Source: Thermoplasmata archaeon
GTDB taxonomy: Archaea; Thermoplasmatota; JAKEGO01
NCBI GenBank assembly: GCA_022615805.1
Contig: JAKEGO010000024.1
Coordinates: 1 to 21,521 of the forward strand
Direction of reading: 5' to 3'
Length of the DNA stretch: 21,521 nucleotides
Of the stretch, positions 21,455 through 21,521 are shown one piece after another; within the stretch, counting starts at the first letter, position 1, and the number at the start of each line of letters is the position of its first letter. The translations under genes and the position numbers were made by a program. Below the pieces are notes generated by a model. It ran no database searches, had not been told where the DNA came from, and was given only the letters and a program-made list of their open reading frames with translations.

Positions 21455-21521
21455 GAGCGCCCGGACTCTCGCGATGTTAAGCCGAGGATCACGCTAGAAG
21501 ATAAATGATGAGAGGGGTCTT
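21455..21521. repeat. tRNA-Asp-proximal repeat, copy 2 (runs off the window)
   Basis: This second copy of the 57-nt unit is preceded by GAGCGCCCGGAC, a near-complement of the tRNA-Asp 3' end. The window ends inside or at the end of the match, so more copies may follow. Confidence 0.85.

Noticed and set aside
21359..21521. CRISPR array
   Set aside because: Only two units with a 57-nt repeat and a 49-nt gap are seen. The gap contains a tRNA fragment, and no cas gene is present.

Overview
The window looks like an archaeal chromosome segment, most likely from a GC-rich euryarchaeote of or near Thermoplasmatota. This rests on archaeal-type genes (Taw1, Hel308, archaeal uL11 and PheS), a PGF-CTERM-like surface protein, an intron-bearing tRNA-Tyr, and TATA boxes about 25-31 bases before many starts, several of which look leaderless. 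TTG starts also occur. The phylum is an inference from gene content; no rRNA is present.

Layout. At 162-270 (+) is tRNA-Tyr, followed by two 198-bp tandem repeats. At 771-2202 (+) is a GNAT acetyltransferase and the wyosine enzyme Taw1. At 2212-4503 (-) are an OsmC-family protein, CTP synthase (4-bp overlap) and a small CxxC protein. At 4624-6297 (+) is a fused formiminotransferase-cyclodeaminase. At 6436-7892 (-) are two tandem DUF116 paralogues, followed by uL11 at 8098-8571 (-). At 8846-11038 is an AbiEi/AbiEii-type toxin-antitoxin pair between two ~203-bp direct repeats, beside tRNA-Arg (11198-11271, -). At 11341-13013 (-) are a PGF-CTERM surface protein and a winged-helix regulator. At 13125-20920 (+) are Hel308, a giant beta-helix surface protein with a small PH-like partner gene, and PheS. 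A probable structured RNA, tRNA-Asp and further tandem repeats close the window.

The most striking signal is that all three tRNA genes are followed by sequence containing copies of their own 3' end (T-arm plus acceptor strand). Each has an inverted copy that could fold back on the tRNA; tRNA-Arg and tRNA-Asp also have a direct copy. These copies sit next to repeated elements, two families of which carry a 10-11 bp hairpin with a 16-nt loop and a following T run. This suggests a tRNA-3'-end-targeted repeat, mobile-element or RNA system. The toxin-antitoxin cassette between long direct repeats next to tRNA-Arg is probably a small genomic island. No integrase, transposase or CRISPR array is visible.
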